From the NCBI GenBank assembly GCA_024707385.1, contig JANPZW010000015.1, positions 372,001 to 436,000 on the forward strand: DNA of 64,000 nt. The letters run 5' to 3'. Origin of the DNA: Cellvibrionaceae bacterium. GTDB lineage: Bacteria; Pseudomonadota; Gammaproteobacteria; Pseudomonadales; Cellvibrionaceae. The notes under the pieces were generated by a model. It was given only the letters and a program-made list of their open reading frames with translations, had not been told where the DNA came from and made no database searches. The position numbers were made by a program, and so were the translations under genes. Shown here piece after piece: positions 53,295 through 62,934 of this stretch. Position 1 is the first letter of the stretch; each line of letters begins with the position of its first letter.

Positions 53295-53566
53295 TGAGTG
53301 ATTTGCCCCCGCCCAAAATCGAATTCCCTTGCCCGGATTACACCATCCGGGTCATGGGTGAAGCATCGGAACACTTCCGCACTTACGTGGTGGAGGTGTT
53401 CGAGCGCCATGCGCCGGATTTCAATCGCGATGCGTTGAAGATCCGCCCCAGCAGCAGCGGGCGCTACGAATCCATCAATGTGGTGATAACCGCCACCGGT
53501 ATCGAGCAGTTGCAGGCGATTTTCATCGACCTGAAAAAACATCCTGCGGTGCAGATGGTTTTGTAA
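53294..53566 (+). CDS. ybeD: YbeD / DUF493 family protein
   Basis: 90 aa small alpha/beta (ACT-like fold) protein: KIEFPCPDYTIRVMGEASEH, SSGRYESINVVITATGIEQL and HPAVQMVL are the family sequence. It is always found between dacA and lipB in gammaproteobacteria, as here. Precise function is unknown; a regulatory link to lipoate metabolism is only suggested by position. Confidence 0.95.
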   Translation: MSDLPPPKIEFPCPDYTIRVMGEASEHFRTYVVEVFERHAPDFNRDALKIRPSSSGRYESINVVITATGIEQLQAIFIDLKKHPAVQMVL

Positions 53567-53575
53567 GGATGTGTT

Positions 53576-54235
53576 GTGACCAGCGCTGTTCCTGATAGGC
53601 CATTACTGTCCACCCGTTTTCTCGGTGTTCAGCCCTACGAAAGCATCTGGCGACAGATGCGAGATTTCACCGATCAGCGCGGCGCTGAGAGTAGGGATGA
53701 GTTGTGGCTCGTCCAACACCCGCCGGTCTTTACCCAGGGGCAGGCCGGCCGGGCAGAGCATCTGCTGAATCCCGGTGATATTCCTGTGGTGCAGACCGAT
53801 CGGGGCGGGCAGGTGACCTATCATGGCCCCGGGCAGATAGTGGCCTATCCACTGCTGGATCTACGCCGTTTGAAACTCGGTGTGCGCGACTTGGTGACTC
53901 TGCTGGAAAACACGGTGATTGAGTTTCTTGCCAATAGGAATCTGTCCGCAGTCGCCCGGCCAGACGCGCCGGGGGTGTATGTGGAGGGCCGCAAGATCGC
54001 CTCTTTGGGATTGCGGGTAAGGCGGGGTTGCAGCTTTCACGGGGTCAGTCTGAATGTCCAGATGGACCTGTCGCCGTTCCTGCGCATCAATCCCTGCGGC
54101 TATAATGGCCTGCAAATAACCCAACTGGCAGACTGGATGGGCACATCCAGCCTGCAGATCCCGCACCTCGAACAGGAGTTAGCCCAGCTGCTTGCGGTGA
54201 ATCTAGGCTTCGCTGGCATCCAAACCGACTGCTGA
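53576..54235 (+). CDS. lipB: Octanoyl-[acyl-carrier-protein]:protein octanoyltransferase
   Basis: 219 aa, GTG start with AAGGA upstream. Transfers octanoate from ACP to lipoyl domains. RGGQVTYHGPGQIVAYPLLD is the family signature. KIASLGLRVRRGCSFHGVSL holds the catalytic Lys, and the acyl-thioester Cys lies in INPCGYNGLQITQL. Precedes lipA, which completes lipoate synthesis. Confidence 0.96.
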   Translation: MTSAVPDRPLLSTRFLGVQPYESIWRQMRDFTDQRGAESRDELWLVQHPPVFTQGQAGRAEHLLNPGDIPVVQTDRGGQVTYHGPGQIVAYPLLDLRRLKLGVRDLVTLLENTVIEFLANRNLSAVARPDAPGVYVEGRKIASLGLRVRRGCSFHGVSLNVQMDLSPFLRINPCGYNGLQITQLADWMGTSSLQIPHLEQELAQLLAVNLGFAGIQTDC

Positions 54236-54261
54236 TTTTATTCGTCTTCTTCGAGACCTCT

Positions 54262-55237
54262 ATGACCGACAATCTTCCCGTAAAACGCACCCGTCGCCTG
54301 GCCCAGGGGGAAAAAACTGCGCGATGCCGACAAGGTCGAGCGCATCCCCGTCAAAATCATCGCCACCGACAATCTGCTGCGCAAACCGGACTGGATCCGA
54401 GTGCGCATCCCTGCGTCGCCGGAAGTGGAACGCATCAAAAAACTGCTGCGCAAGAACAAACTCTCCACCGTCTGCGAAGAAGCCAACTGTCCGAACCTGT
54501 CAGAGTGCTTCAGCGGTGGTACGGCCACTTTCATGATCATGGGTGACATCTGTACCCGGCGCTGTCCCTTCTGCGATGTTGGTCACGGCAAACCCAATGC
54601 TCTGGACGCCGACGAGCCGAAGAACCTCGCTGGCGCCATTGCGGAGATGGGGTTGAAGTATGTGGTGATCACCTCCGTGGACCGCGACGACTTGCGCGAT
54701 GGCGGCGCACAGCATTTTGCTGACTGTATCCGCGAGGCGCGCGCGTTATCGCCCAATCTGGAAATTGAGATCCTGACCCCGGACTTCCGCGGTCGCATGG
54801 ATGTGGCACTGGATATCCTTGAGCGCGAGCCGCCGGATGTCTTCAACCATAACCTGGAAACAGTGCCACGCCTTTACCTGCAAGCGCGTCCCGGCGCCAA
54901 CTTCAAATGGTCCTTGGAACTGCTCAAACAGTACAAGGCGCGCCGCCCTGAGGTGCTGACCAAGTCCGGCTTGATGGTGGGGCTTGGCGAGACTAAAGAA
55001 GAGATCATTGAGGTAATGCACCAGATGCGCGAGCACGATATCGACATGCTCACCATCGGTCAGTATCTGCAGCCATCCAAAAATCACCTGCCGGTGTTGC
55101 GTTACGTGGAGCCGGCGGAGTTTGACGAATATACCGCCATCGCTAATGAAATCGGCTTTAAACGCGCCGCCTGCGGGCCTTTGGTGCGCTCGTCGTACCA
55201 CGCCGACAAACAGGCGCACGGTGAAGAGGTGAAATAA
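54262..55237 (+). CDS. lipA: Lipoyl synthase, interrupted by a +1 indel
   Basis: Radical-SAM enzyme inserting two sulfurs into protein-bound octanoate. The start MTDNLPVKRTRRLAQGEK lies in one frame. Removing one A from the A6 run at 54311-54316 continues as LRDADKVERIPVKIIATDN and then RIPASPEVERIKKLLRK. The auxiliary cluster is CEEANCPNLSEC; the radical-SAM cluster is CTRRCPFC. The C-terminal RSSYHAD motif is present (its Ser ligates the auxiliary cluster). Repaired length is 324 aa, the usual size. A plain frameshift in lipA would be expected to cause lipoate auxotrophy, so error is the better explanation. Confidence 0.95.
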
Positions 55238-55243
55238 AACACC

Positions 55244-55732
55244 ATGTCGGAATGGGCCATTGCGGATCTGGTTGAATACCCCGAATGGCTCGATTCCATC
55301 GTCGAGTGGCAGCACGCCGAATGGCTGCGCCTCAGCGATGCTGCGGCGCTATCGCAGACGGACTTAAGCAAGGCGTTGCACGAGCGCCAACTGCATATGC
55401 GCACCCATCTCACCCATGACGCCATTCCCAAGACGTTTGTCGCTTATGCGGATGACCAGCCGGTCGGCAGCGTCAGCTTGGTGCGTTATAACGCCGACCC
55501 CGCAGCCCAGCTCTGGTTGACCAATCTCTACGTGCAACCGTCTTGGCGTTACAAAGGCATAGGCGCGGCTTTGCTGGCGCGCGGCGAGCAAGTAGCGCGT
55601 GATCTGGAAGTGAAAGACCTCTGGTTGTGCAGCTTCGATACTGCGGATTACTACCTCAACTTTGGCTGGCGCTGGGAGCGAACCGCGGAATTGCGCGGGT
55701 TGCAGGTTGAAGTGCTGCATAAAGTGCTTTGA
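55244..55732 (+). CDS. GNAT-family N-acetyltransferase
   Basis: 162 aa, starts 6 nt after lipA. The acetyl-CoA-binding motif A is WLTNLYVQPSWRYKGIGAAL followed by LARGEQVARD. A beta4-beta5 region (LWLCSFDTADYYLNFGW) completes the fold. Substrate is unknown. Its position suggests co-transcription with lipA, but no functional link is evident. Confidence 0.9.
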   Translation: MSEWAIADLVEYPEWLDSIVEWQHAEWLRLSDAAALSQTDLSKALHERQLHMRTHLTHDAIPKTFVAYADDQPVGSVSLVRYNADPAAQLWLTNLYVQPSWRYKGIGAALLARGEQVARDLEVKDLWLCSFDTADYYLNFGWRWERTAELRGLQVEVLHKVL

Positions 55733-55911
55733 TCACAGCCAAATTTAAGGCCTCTCAAGCGCAGCGCCACGACCCTCGGCAGTCTTCTGCCAGCGGTCAG
55801 ATCTGCCGATCCCGGACGTGTGCCGGTGTTTGTTTTTTATTCAATCCCCGCGCGTTTTTCCTTTGCTAATCAGGTAGAATGCGCGCCTTTTTCTCCCGCA
55901 GGTCCTGTTTC

Positions 55912-57249
55912 ATGTCCAACTCCACGCCCAAAGTCGGTTTTGTCTCTCTAGGTTGCCCTAAGGCACTGGTGGACTCCGAACGCATACTCACGCAACTGCG
56001 CACCGAAGGTTACCAGGTCGTGCCCAGCTATCAGGATGCCGACGTGGTGGTGGTGAATACCTGCGGTTTCATCGACAGTGCGAAGCAGGAATCCCTCGAC
56101 GCCATTGGCGAGGCGATCAATGAAAATGGTCGGGTGATCGTCACCGGCTGTATGGGTGTCGAGGAAGACATCATTCGCAAAATTCACCCAAGTGTTCTCG
56201 CCGTCACCGGGCCGCAGCAGTACGAGCAGGTCGTGAGCGCTGTGCACGAAGTTGTTCCGCCGAAAAAAGACCACGACCCCTTTATTGATTTGGTGCCGCC
56301 GCAGGGCATTAAACTCACCCCGCGACACTATGCTTATTTGAAAATTTCCGAAGGCTGCAATCACCGCTGCTCCTTCTGCATTATTCCCTCCATGCGCGGC
56401 GATTTGGTCAGCCGTCCTATCGGGCAGGTTCTGGATGAAGCCGAGCGCCTAGTCAAAGCGGGCACCCGTGAATTATTGGTGATTTCCCAGGACACCAGCG
56501 CCTACGGTGTCGATCTGAAATACCGCACCGGTTTCTGGCAGGGCCGCCCGGTGAAAACCAAAATGTACGACTTGTGCGATGCGTTAAGTGAGCTAGGCGC
56601 GTGGGTGCGACTGCATTATGTTTATCCGTATCCCCATGTGGACGACATTATTCCGCTGATGGCCGAGGGCAAAGTGCTGCCTTATCTGGATATTCCGTTC
56701 CAGCATGCGAGCCCGGCGATTCTGAAAAATATGCGCCGCCCCGCGCACCAGGAAAAAACGCTGGACCGCATCCACAGATGGCGGGAAATCTGCCCGGAAA
56801 TTTCTTTGCGCTCCACCTTTATCGTCGGATTCCCCGGTGAAACGGAAGAAGATTTCCAGATGCTGCTCGATTGGCTCGATGAGGCGCAACTGGATCGCGT
56901 CGGCTGTTTTGAATATTCACCAGTCACCGGCGCCGCTGCCAATGAATTGCCCAATCACGTTCCGGATGAAGTGAAAAAGGAGCGCTGGGAAAGATTTATG
57001 GAAAAACAGCAGGCTATTTCCGCTGCGAAATTGCAGAGCAAAATTGGCTGGGAAATGGATGTGCTGGTGGATCACGTGGAAGACGGAGTTGCCACTGCCC
57101 GCAGCTACGCCGACGCGCCGGAAATTGACGGTGTGGTAGTAATCGAAGGTGATTACGGTTTGAAGCCTGGCGATATGCTGCCTGTAGTGATTGACAGTGC
57201 GGATGATTACGACCTTTGGGCGACACCGCTGCTCGAAGACGAAGAATAA
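55912..57249 (+). CDS. rimO: Ribosomal protein S12 methylthiotransferase
   Basis: 445 aa radical-SAM methylthiotransferase acting on the conserved Asp of S12. It has an N-terminal UPF0004 domain (VGFVSLGCPKALVDSE, VVVNTCGFIDSAKQES, GCMGVEED give three Cys), a radical-SAM motif CNHRCSFC near residue 157, and a C-terminal TRAM domain (MDVLVDHVEDGVATARSYAD). ATG 55912 matches the family start; an upstream Met at 55879 adds eleven odd residues. A strong terminator follows the stop. Confidence 0.96.
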   Translation: MSNSTPKVGFVSLGCPKALVDSERILTQLRTEGYQVVPSYQDADVVVVNTCGFIDSAKQESLDAIGEAINENGRVIVTGCMGVEEDIIRKIHPSVLAVTGPQQYEQVVSAVHEVVPPKKDHDPFIDLVPPQGIKLTPRHYAYLKISEGCNHRCSFCIIPSMRGDLVSRPIGQVLDEAERLVKAGTRELLVISQDTSAYGVDLKYRTGFWQGRPVKTKMYDLCDALSELGAWVRLHYVYPYPHVDDIIPLMAEGKVLPYLDIPFQHASPAILKNMRRPAHQEKTLDRIHRWREICPEISLRSTFIVGFPGETEEDFQMLLDWLDEAQLDRVGCFEYSPVTGAAANELPNHVPDEVKKERWERFMEKQQAISAAKLQSKIGWEMDVLVDHVEDGVATARSYADAPEIDGVVVIEGDYGLKPGDMLPVVIDSADDYDLWATPLLEDEE

Positions 57250-57620
57250 AATCAATAAAGATTGGTTGGTGGAATCAATCTGCCAACCAATTTTCCGGAT
57301 CCACAGGCTCGCAGTTTTTAAAAATCCAAAAATAAAGGCTGCCACCTGATTTTCAGCTTCCCACATTTCTCCACCTGCAATCCCCAATCCGATCCATCCA
57401 GGCTCAAGTCCAAGGCTGCGCGTAAATAATTATGGGCTTCTGCTCTGAATGCCACCGCAGTCTGTACTAAAACATCTCCTGTAATCCAAAAAATGCATTG
57501 CGATAAGAATCTTCATATTTTGTTAAGCATGCATGCTTGAGAAAAGCTTTCACTAAAGCCTAATTAAAGCGAAAAATTCGCAGTGCCGAAGCCTTTTCCT
57601 GATTAAAACGAGCGGCAAGT
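57250..57620. other. 371-nt intergenic region after rimO
   Basis: Contains the rimO terminator (57261-57294) and a perfect 14-bp palindrome AAGCATGCATGCTT at 57525-57538. Otherwise AT-rich with no gene that I can support. Confidence 0.65.
57261..57294 (+). terminator. Terminator of rimO
   Basis: Perfect 9-bp stem ATTGGTTGG (57261-57269) / CCAACCAAT (57283-57291) followed by TTT, 12 nt after the rimO stop. Confidence 0.75.
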
Positions 57621-57971
57621 CTAATTCGGCGTAACGATGATATGACCGCGATAGATCACAGTTTTTTCTTTTGGTGCGGAGGGTGGGGGAGCTGGGGGAG
57701 TCGTTGCCTCGATGGCATGTCCACGGTAGACGTGTTGGTGGTGATTGCGCTCCTCTTGAGCGCTTTGCAGGCGTGTGATCCAGGCCGGACCTGCCATGGT
57801 CATAAGTTGGTGGATAAGGTCACGCAGCAGCAAGTCCTCTACCTCCAGATAGAGATCCGCCAACAGATCCAGCAACTGTGGATTGGTGAGTTTTACTTGC
57901 GTGCGCGCAGGCGTCGGAACGATTTTTCGAATCAGAAAAATCTGATCGATCATGGATTTGGTGTACTGCAT
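57621..57971 (-). CDS. Hypothetical protein with two YRGH motifs
   Basis: 116 aa from ATG 57971 (the frame runs to 58016). The helical N-terminal two thirds (QLLDLLADLYLEVEDLLLRD) are followed by a Pro-rich linker (ATTPPAPPPSAPKEK). The short motif occurs twice, HVYRGHAIEA before the linker and VIYRGHIIV at the C-terminus. Composition is natural, unlike the plus-strand frame over the same bases, which is rich in Trp and Cys. No SD or family was recognised. It is divergent from dnaE. Confidence 0.5.
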   Translation of the reverse strand: MQYTKSMIDQIFLIRKIVPTPARTQVKLTNPQLLDLLADLYLEVEDLLLRDLIHQLMTMAGPAWITRLQSAQEERNHHQHVYRGHAIEATTPPAPPPSAPKEKTVIYRGHIIVTPN

Positions 57972-58292
57972 TGCGTTTTCAGTCCCGGATATGCGCTTGA
58001 CGGGCAGTCCTGGCACCCTAAGGTGCGGAATTGTCGGTCCATGACGCCTCTTGTCGGTGAAGTTAAATAATGCGTATTCAGACGGTACGCAACAGCAATT
58101 ATTGCGCCAAAGGCCCGCTGTAACGCCTTTAGCGTCGGTTGGTCTGGCTTTCGGGGAAAGAAGCGCAATCCGCCGGATATATGCAGGGTATATTTCAGTT
58201 CATCGACGCCCTAGAATGGCCGGCGCTGCCCCGTTTGCGGGCTTCCTTATGGCAGAGTGGTGGCCGATTGGCTGCCCACCCGGTGGATTTCC

Positions 58293-61200
58293 ATGAGTTC
58301 AAATTTCGTACATCTGCGAGTGCGCACCGAATTTTCCCTGGTGGACAGCATCATCCGAATCAAAGGATTGGTTAAGCGGCTACAGAAGCTGGAAATGCCT
58401 GCCTGCGGGGTCACTGATGTCACCAATTATTTTGGCCTCATCAAATTCTATAAAGCGGCCCAGGGTGCTGGTATCAAGCCTGTCTGCGGCTGTGATTTTT
58501 ATGTGCGCGGCGAGGAGGAGGATTCACAGGCCCATCTCATCACCTTGTTTGCGCAAAACAACACAGGTTACAAAAACATCGTTGAGCTCATCTCCCTGGC
58601 GTATCAAAAAGGCCAGTATCTCGGTCAGGCGTATGTGCGCCGTGAGTGGGTGTCGCGTCACAGTGAGGGTGTCATAGCGCTGTCCGGCGCTCGTGCCGGG
58701 GATATCGGTAAAGCTCTGGTTGGCGATCGCCTGGAGCAAGCGGAAACGCTTGCCCGCGGTTGGATGGCGGATTTTCCTGAGCGCTTTTATATAGAGCTGC
58801 AGCGCACCGGCCGGCAGAATGAGGGCATTTATATTGAGCGCGCGGTGGAGCTCGCCGACCGTTTGGAATTGCCTGTGGTGGCAACCAATGACGTGCGCTT
58901 TCTCGATGCTGCGCAGTTCGAAGTGCATGAGGCACGGGTGTGCATAGGCGAGGGCCGAACACTGGATGACCCGCGTCGCGAGCGGCGCTACAGCGAGCAA
59001 CAATATTTGCGTTCGGCAGAGGAAATGGCGGAGCTTTTCAGTGATCTTCCCGAGGCGCTTGCCAACACTGTCGAAATTGCCAAACGCTGCACTTTGGATA
59101 TTCAACTCGGTAAATATTTTCTGCCGGAATATCCCATTCCAGAGGGGCTAACCGAAAACGAATTTTTCAAAAAAGTCTGTCTCGAAGGTCTTGAACAGCG
59201 TCTCGCGCGTATTATTCCGGCCGATGCTCCGGACTATGCGGAGCGGCGCAAGGTGTATGACGATCGCCTGCAATTTGAGCTGGATATCATCATCCAGATG
59301 GGTTTTGCCGGTTACTTCCTTATCGTGATGGACTTTATCCAGTGGGCCAAGGACCACGATATTCCGGTGGGGCCGGGGCGGGGGTCGGGTGCCGGCTCGC
59401 TGGTGGCCTATTCGCTGAAAATCACTGATCTGGATCCGCTGGAATACGATCTGCTGTTCGAACGTTTTCTCAACCCCGAGCGGGTTTCCATGCCGGACTT
59501 CGATATCGACTTCTGTATGGACAACCGTGACAGGGTGATTTCCTACGTCGCCGACACCTACGGTCGCGATGCGGTCAGCCAGATCATTACCTTCGGTACC
59601 ATGGCTGCAAAGGCGGTGGTGCGCGATGTGGCGCGGGTACAGGGCAAGTCCTACGGCCTTGCCGACAAACTCTCGAAATTGATTCCGCCTACGCCGGGCA
59701 TGACGCTGGAAGTCGCTCTCGAGCAGGAAGCGCCCTTGAAGGAGTTTCTGCAGAACGATGGCGATGCCCAGGAAATCTGGGATATGGCGCTGCAGCTCGA
59801 GGGCATCACCCGTAACGTCGGCAAACACGCCGGGGGTGTGGTGATCGCGCCCACCAAGCTGACGGATTTTGCACCACTGTATTGCGACGAAACCGGCGGT
59901 GGTCTGGTCACTCAGTTTGATAAGAACGACGTGGAAGAGGCCGGCCTGGTGAAGTTCGACTTCCTCGGTCTGCGCACCCTGACCATCATCGATTGGGCGC
60001 GCCTGATGATCGATGAACAGCTCGCCAAAAAAGGCGAGCCGCCCCTCGATATAAGCGCCATTTCGCTGGACGACGCCCCTACATTCAAGCTGCTCAAGCG
60101 CGCGGAAACAACGGCGGTATTCCAGCTTGAATCCCGCGGCATGAAGGACCTGATCAAGCGTCTGCAGCCGGACAATATTGAAGACCTGATCGCTCTCGTC
60201 GCTCTGTTCCGCCCCGGTCCATTGGAGTCGGGCATGGTGGACGACTTTATCAACCGCAAACACGGCCGCGCCCAGGTGGCCTATCCAGATGCCAAGTTCC
60301 AGCACAGTAGTTTGAAGCCGGTGCTTGAGCCCACTTACGGCGTTATTGTCTACCAGGAACAGGTGATGCAGATCGCCCAGGTACTCGCCGGATATACCCT
60401 CGGTGGCGCCGACATGTTGCGCCGGGCCATGGGTAAGAAAAAGCCGGAGGAGATGGCCAAGCAGCGGGAGGTGTTTGAGGATGGCGCCAAGAAGCAGGGC
60501 ATAGATCCCGAGCTGGCCATTCGCATTTTCGACCTGGTGGAAAAGTTTGCCGGCTACGGTTTCAACAAGTCCCACTCGGCGGCCTATGCCATCGTCTCTT
60601 ACCAGACCGCGTGGCTGAAGGCGCACTATCCGGCGCAATTTATGGCGGCCACCATGTCCTCGGATATGGATAAAACCGACAAGGTGGTGACCTTTATCGA
60701 AGAGGTCCGCAACATGGGCCTCACCCTGTTGCCGCCGGATGTGAACCACGGCCAATTCCAGTTCACCGTGGACGATCGCAACAACATCATCTACGGCCTC
60801 GGCGCCATTAAGGGGCTGGGTGAGGGCCCTATCGAAAATATTATCAATGCGCGCAAGGATGGCCCCTTTGCCGACCTGTTTGATTTCTGCTCCCGAGTGG
60901 ATTCGCGCAAAGTCAACAAGCGCGCCCTTGAGGCGTTGGTGCGCAGCGGCGCCCTCGACAGGCTCGGCCCGAGTGTGGACGTGGATTACGACCGCGCCGT
61001 CATGTGGGCTGCGCTTGCCGAAGCTGTCAAAACAGCGGAACAGAGCGCCGCCAATGCCAGCGCCGGGATGGTCGATTTATTTGGTTCCATAGTGGCGGAA
61101 GAGGCTGAGGCGCAAGACGTCTACGCAGATTTCCGCCGCGCCAAGCGCTGGAGTATCAAAGAAAGGCTGAACGGCGAGAAGGAAACCCTCGGCCTTTACT

Positions 61201-61817
61201 TGACCGGACACCCCATTGAGGAATTTCAGGACGAGCTGAAGCACTTGGTGTCCTGCCGCATTGCCGATGTTAAGCCCGACAAGGGTAAGCAGACGGTTGC
61301 CGGTCTGGTGGTGGCGTTTCGGGTGATGAAGACCAAGCGCGGTGACAGTATGGCGTTTGTCACTTTGGATGACCGCAGCGGGCGCATCGAAGTGGCAGCG
61401 TTTGCCGATACCTACGCCGCTTATAGGGACAAGCTCTATAAAGACGCCATGTTGGTGATCGAAGGGGTGATCAGCCACGACGATTACAGCGGCGGCCTGA
61501 AGATGCGCGCCGATACGGTCGCGGATCTCGGCGAAGCCCGCTTGGCTCGAGCCCAGGCTATCAATATCGTTTGGACCCATGCGGAACTCGCCGCCAACAG
61601 CGTGCAGCAGCTGAAGGACGCTTTGCGTCCCCACAGCCAAGGCAATTGCTCGGTAGCGCTGCAGTATGAGCGGCCGGATTGCGCGGCACAGTTGTGGTTG
61701 GGTTCGTCCTGGAAGGTCAAGCCGACGGATGACCTGCTGGTGCATCTGCGCGGGCTGTATGGTCAGGAAAAGGTCAAGGTGATCTATCGCCAGGGCGGTG
61801 TGGGGGCGATTTCGTGA
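58293..61817 (+). CDS. dnaE: DNA polymerase III alpha subunit
   Basis: 1174 aa replicative polymerase. N-terminal PHP domain (FVHLRVRTEFSLVDSIIRIK). Catalytic palm acidic residues in MPDFDIDFCMDNRD (Asp402/404/406 region) and VGPGRGSGAGSLVAYSLKIT. Finger region (GVIVYQEQVMQIAQVLAGYT). Helix-hairpin-helix and OB domain (GLVVAFRVMKTKRGDSMAF). A C-terminal tau-binding part is also seen. ATG 58293 matches the E. coli start; the frame is open to 58257. Intact over 3.5 kb. accA follows, as in most gammaproteobacteria. Confidence 0.97.
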   Translation: MSSNFVHLRVRTEFSLVDSIIRIKGLVKRLQKLEMPACGVTDVTNYFGLIKFYKAAQGAGIKPVCGCDFYVRGEEEDSQAHLITLFAQNNTGYKNIVELISLAYQKGQYLGQAYVRREWVSRHSEGVIALSGARAGDIGKALVGDRLEQAETLARGWMADFPERFYIELQRTGRQNEGIYIERAVELADRLELPVVATNDVRFLDAAQFEVHEARVCIGEGRTLDDPRRERRYSEQQYLRSAEEMAELFSDLPEALANTVEIAKRCTLDIQLGKYFLPEYPIPEGLTENEFFKKVCLEGLEQRLARIIPADAPDYAERRKVYDDRLQFELDIIIQMGFAGYFLIVMDFIQWAKDHDIPVGPGRGSGAGSLVAYSLKITDLDPLEYDLLFERFLNPERVSMPDFDIDFCMDNRDRVISYVADTYGRDAVSQIITFGTMAAKAVVRDVARVQGKSYGLADKLSKLIPPTPGMTLEVALEQEAPLKEFLQNDGDAQEIWDMALQLEGITRNVGKHAGGVVIAPTKLTDFAPLYCDETGGGLVTQFDKNDVEEAGLVKFDFLGLRTLTIIDWARLMIDEQLAKKGEPPLDISAISLDDAPTFKLLKRAETTAVFQLESRGMKDLIKRLQPDNIEDLIALVALFRPGPLESGMVDDFINRKHGRAQVAYPDAKFQHSSLKPVLEPTYGVIVYQEQVMQIAQVLAGYTLGGADMLRRAMGKKKPEEMAKQREVFEDGAKKQGIDPELAIRIFDLVEKFAGYGFNKSHSAAYAIVSYQTAWLKAHYPAQFMAATMSSDMDKTDKVVTFIEEVRNMGLTLLPPDVNHGQFQFTVDDRNNIIYGLGAIKGLGEGPIENIINARKDGPFADLFDFCSRVDSRKVNKRALEALVRSGALDRLGPSVDVDYDRAVMWAALAEAVKTAEQSAANASAGMVDLFGSIVAEEAEAQDVYADFRRAKRWSIKERLNGEKETLGLYLTGHPIEEFQDELKHLVSCRIADVKPDKGKQTVAGLVVAFRVMKTKRGDSMAFVTLDDRSGRIEVAAFADTYAAYRDKLYKDAMLVIEGVISHDDYSGGLKMRADTVADLGEARLARAQAINIVWTHAELAANSVQQLKDALRPHSQGNCSVALQYERPDCAAQLWLGSSWKVKPTDDLLVHLRGLYGQEKVKVIYRQGGVGAIS

Positions 61818-61927
61818 ACAGGCACAATCTTGTGAAGATTTTGTGAGGATAGTGATAAACTTGCGCGCTATTTTTTCCTCGGCGGTCCGACTTCCGCACC
61901 GCCCCCCAGCCATAACCAGAATTGAAT

Positions 61928-62878
61928 ATGAACCTGAATTATTTGTCTTTCGAGCAGCCCATCGCCGAGTTGGAAGGAAAGATTGCCGAACTCCAACTGG
62001 TGGGCAGCGACAATCGCCTGAACATTACGGAAGAAATTGAACGCCTTAGGGAAAAATCCGCGAAGCTCACGGAAAACATCTATTCCAATCTCTCCTCCTG
62101 GCAGATCGTTCAGGTCGCCCGCCATCCCCAGCGCCCTTATGCTTCGGACTATATCGGCCGTATCTTCACCGACTGGGAGGAGCTGCACGGCGATCGCCAT
62201 TTCGGTGATGACAAAGCCATCATTGGCGGCATAGGCCGTCTCGACGGCAGGCCGGTCATGGTCATAGGCGAAGAGAAGGGCCGCAGCGTGCAGGAGAAGG
62301 TCTCCCGTAACTTCGGTATGCCCAAGCCTGAGGGCTATCGCAAGGCGCTGCGTTTGATGAACATGGCAGAGCGTTTCAAGCTGCCCGTGCTCACCTTGAT
62401 CGACACTCCGGGGGCCTATCCCGGCATCGACAGTGAAGAGCGGGGCATCAGCGAGGCTATTGCCCAGAACCTGGCGGTTATGTCGCGCCTGCGCACGCCG
62501 ATTATTTGTACGGTCATTGGTGAAGGTTCGTCTGGTGGTGCGCTCGCTATCGGTGTGGGTGATCATTTGAACATGCTGCAGTACGCAACTTACTTCGTGA
62601 TCTCGCCGGAAGGCTGCGCCAATATCATCTGGAAAACGGTGGAGAAGGCGCCCCTGGCGGCGGAAGCCATGGGGGTAACCTCCCGCGTGCTGGAGGATCT
62701 GGGCATTGTTGATGAAACCATTCCCGAGCCCCTCGGCGGTGCGCATCGCGATATCGAAACCATGGCGAAAACCTTGCAGGATCGTTTGGTCGTCCAGGTT
62801 GACCGTTATTCCGCTATGCCGATGGATCAATTATTGGAACAGCGTTATCAGCGTTTGATGAGTTACGGCAACGACTGA
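61928..62878 (+). CDS. accA: Acetyl-CoA carboxylase carboxyltransferase subunit alpha
   Basis: 316 aa. Transfers CO2 from carboxybiotin to acetyl-CoA with AccD, giving malonyl-CoA. MNLNYLSFEQPIAELEGKIA, RIFTDWEELHGDRHFGDDKA, DTPGAYPGIDSEERGISEAI and GEGSSGGALAIGVGDHLNML are canonical. ATG 61928 is preferred to the in-frame TTG at 61922. It lies 110 nt after dnaE; the spacer includes a GGCGGT/ACCGCC hairpin. Confidence 0.97.
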   Translation: MNLNYLSFEQPIAELEGKIAELQLVGSDNRLNITEEIERLREKSAKLTENIYSNLSSWQIVQVARHPQRPYASDYIGRIFTDWEELHGDRHFGDDKAIIGGIGRLDGRPVMVIGEEKGRSVQEKVSRNFGMPKPEGYRKALRLMNMAERFKLPVLTLIDTPGAYPGIDSEERGISEAIAQNLAVMSRLRTPIICTVIGEGSSGGALAIGVGDHLNMLQYATYFVISPEGCANIIWKTVEKAPLAAEAMGVTSRVLEDLGIVDETIPEPLGGAHRDIETMAKTLQDRLVVQVDRYSAMPMDQLLEQRYQRLMSYGND

Positions 62879-62904
62879 TTTTGCGTGAACAGGGATGTTC
62901 GCTT

Positions 62905-62934
62905 TGTGCCAAGTCAAAGTTATTGCTTGGCACA
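62905..62934 (+). terminator. Probable terminator of accA
   Basis: Perfect 9-bp stem TGTGCCAAG / CTTGGCACA with a 12-nt loop, 26 nt after the stop, followed by TTTCGCGGATTTTATC. The T-tract is interrupted. Confidence 0.65.

Noticed and set aside
54311..54316. Programmed frameshifting at A-rich slippery runs in lipA and terC
   Set aside because: LipA and TerC are not known to use it, no stimulatory structure is evident, and similar lesions occur in many unrelated genes and run types.
57642..58070. 142-codon plus-strand frame opposite the YRGH protein
   Set aside because: Composition is atypical (Trp, Cys and Arg clusters); the minus-strand frame is more protein-like.
58240..58292. tRNA-like stretch before dnaE (GGCAGAGTGG...)
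   Set aside because: No cloverleaf can be drawn; the D-arm resemblance is short and no T-arm or CCA follows.
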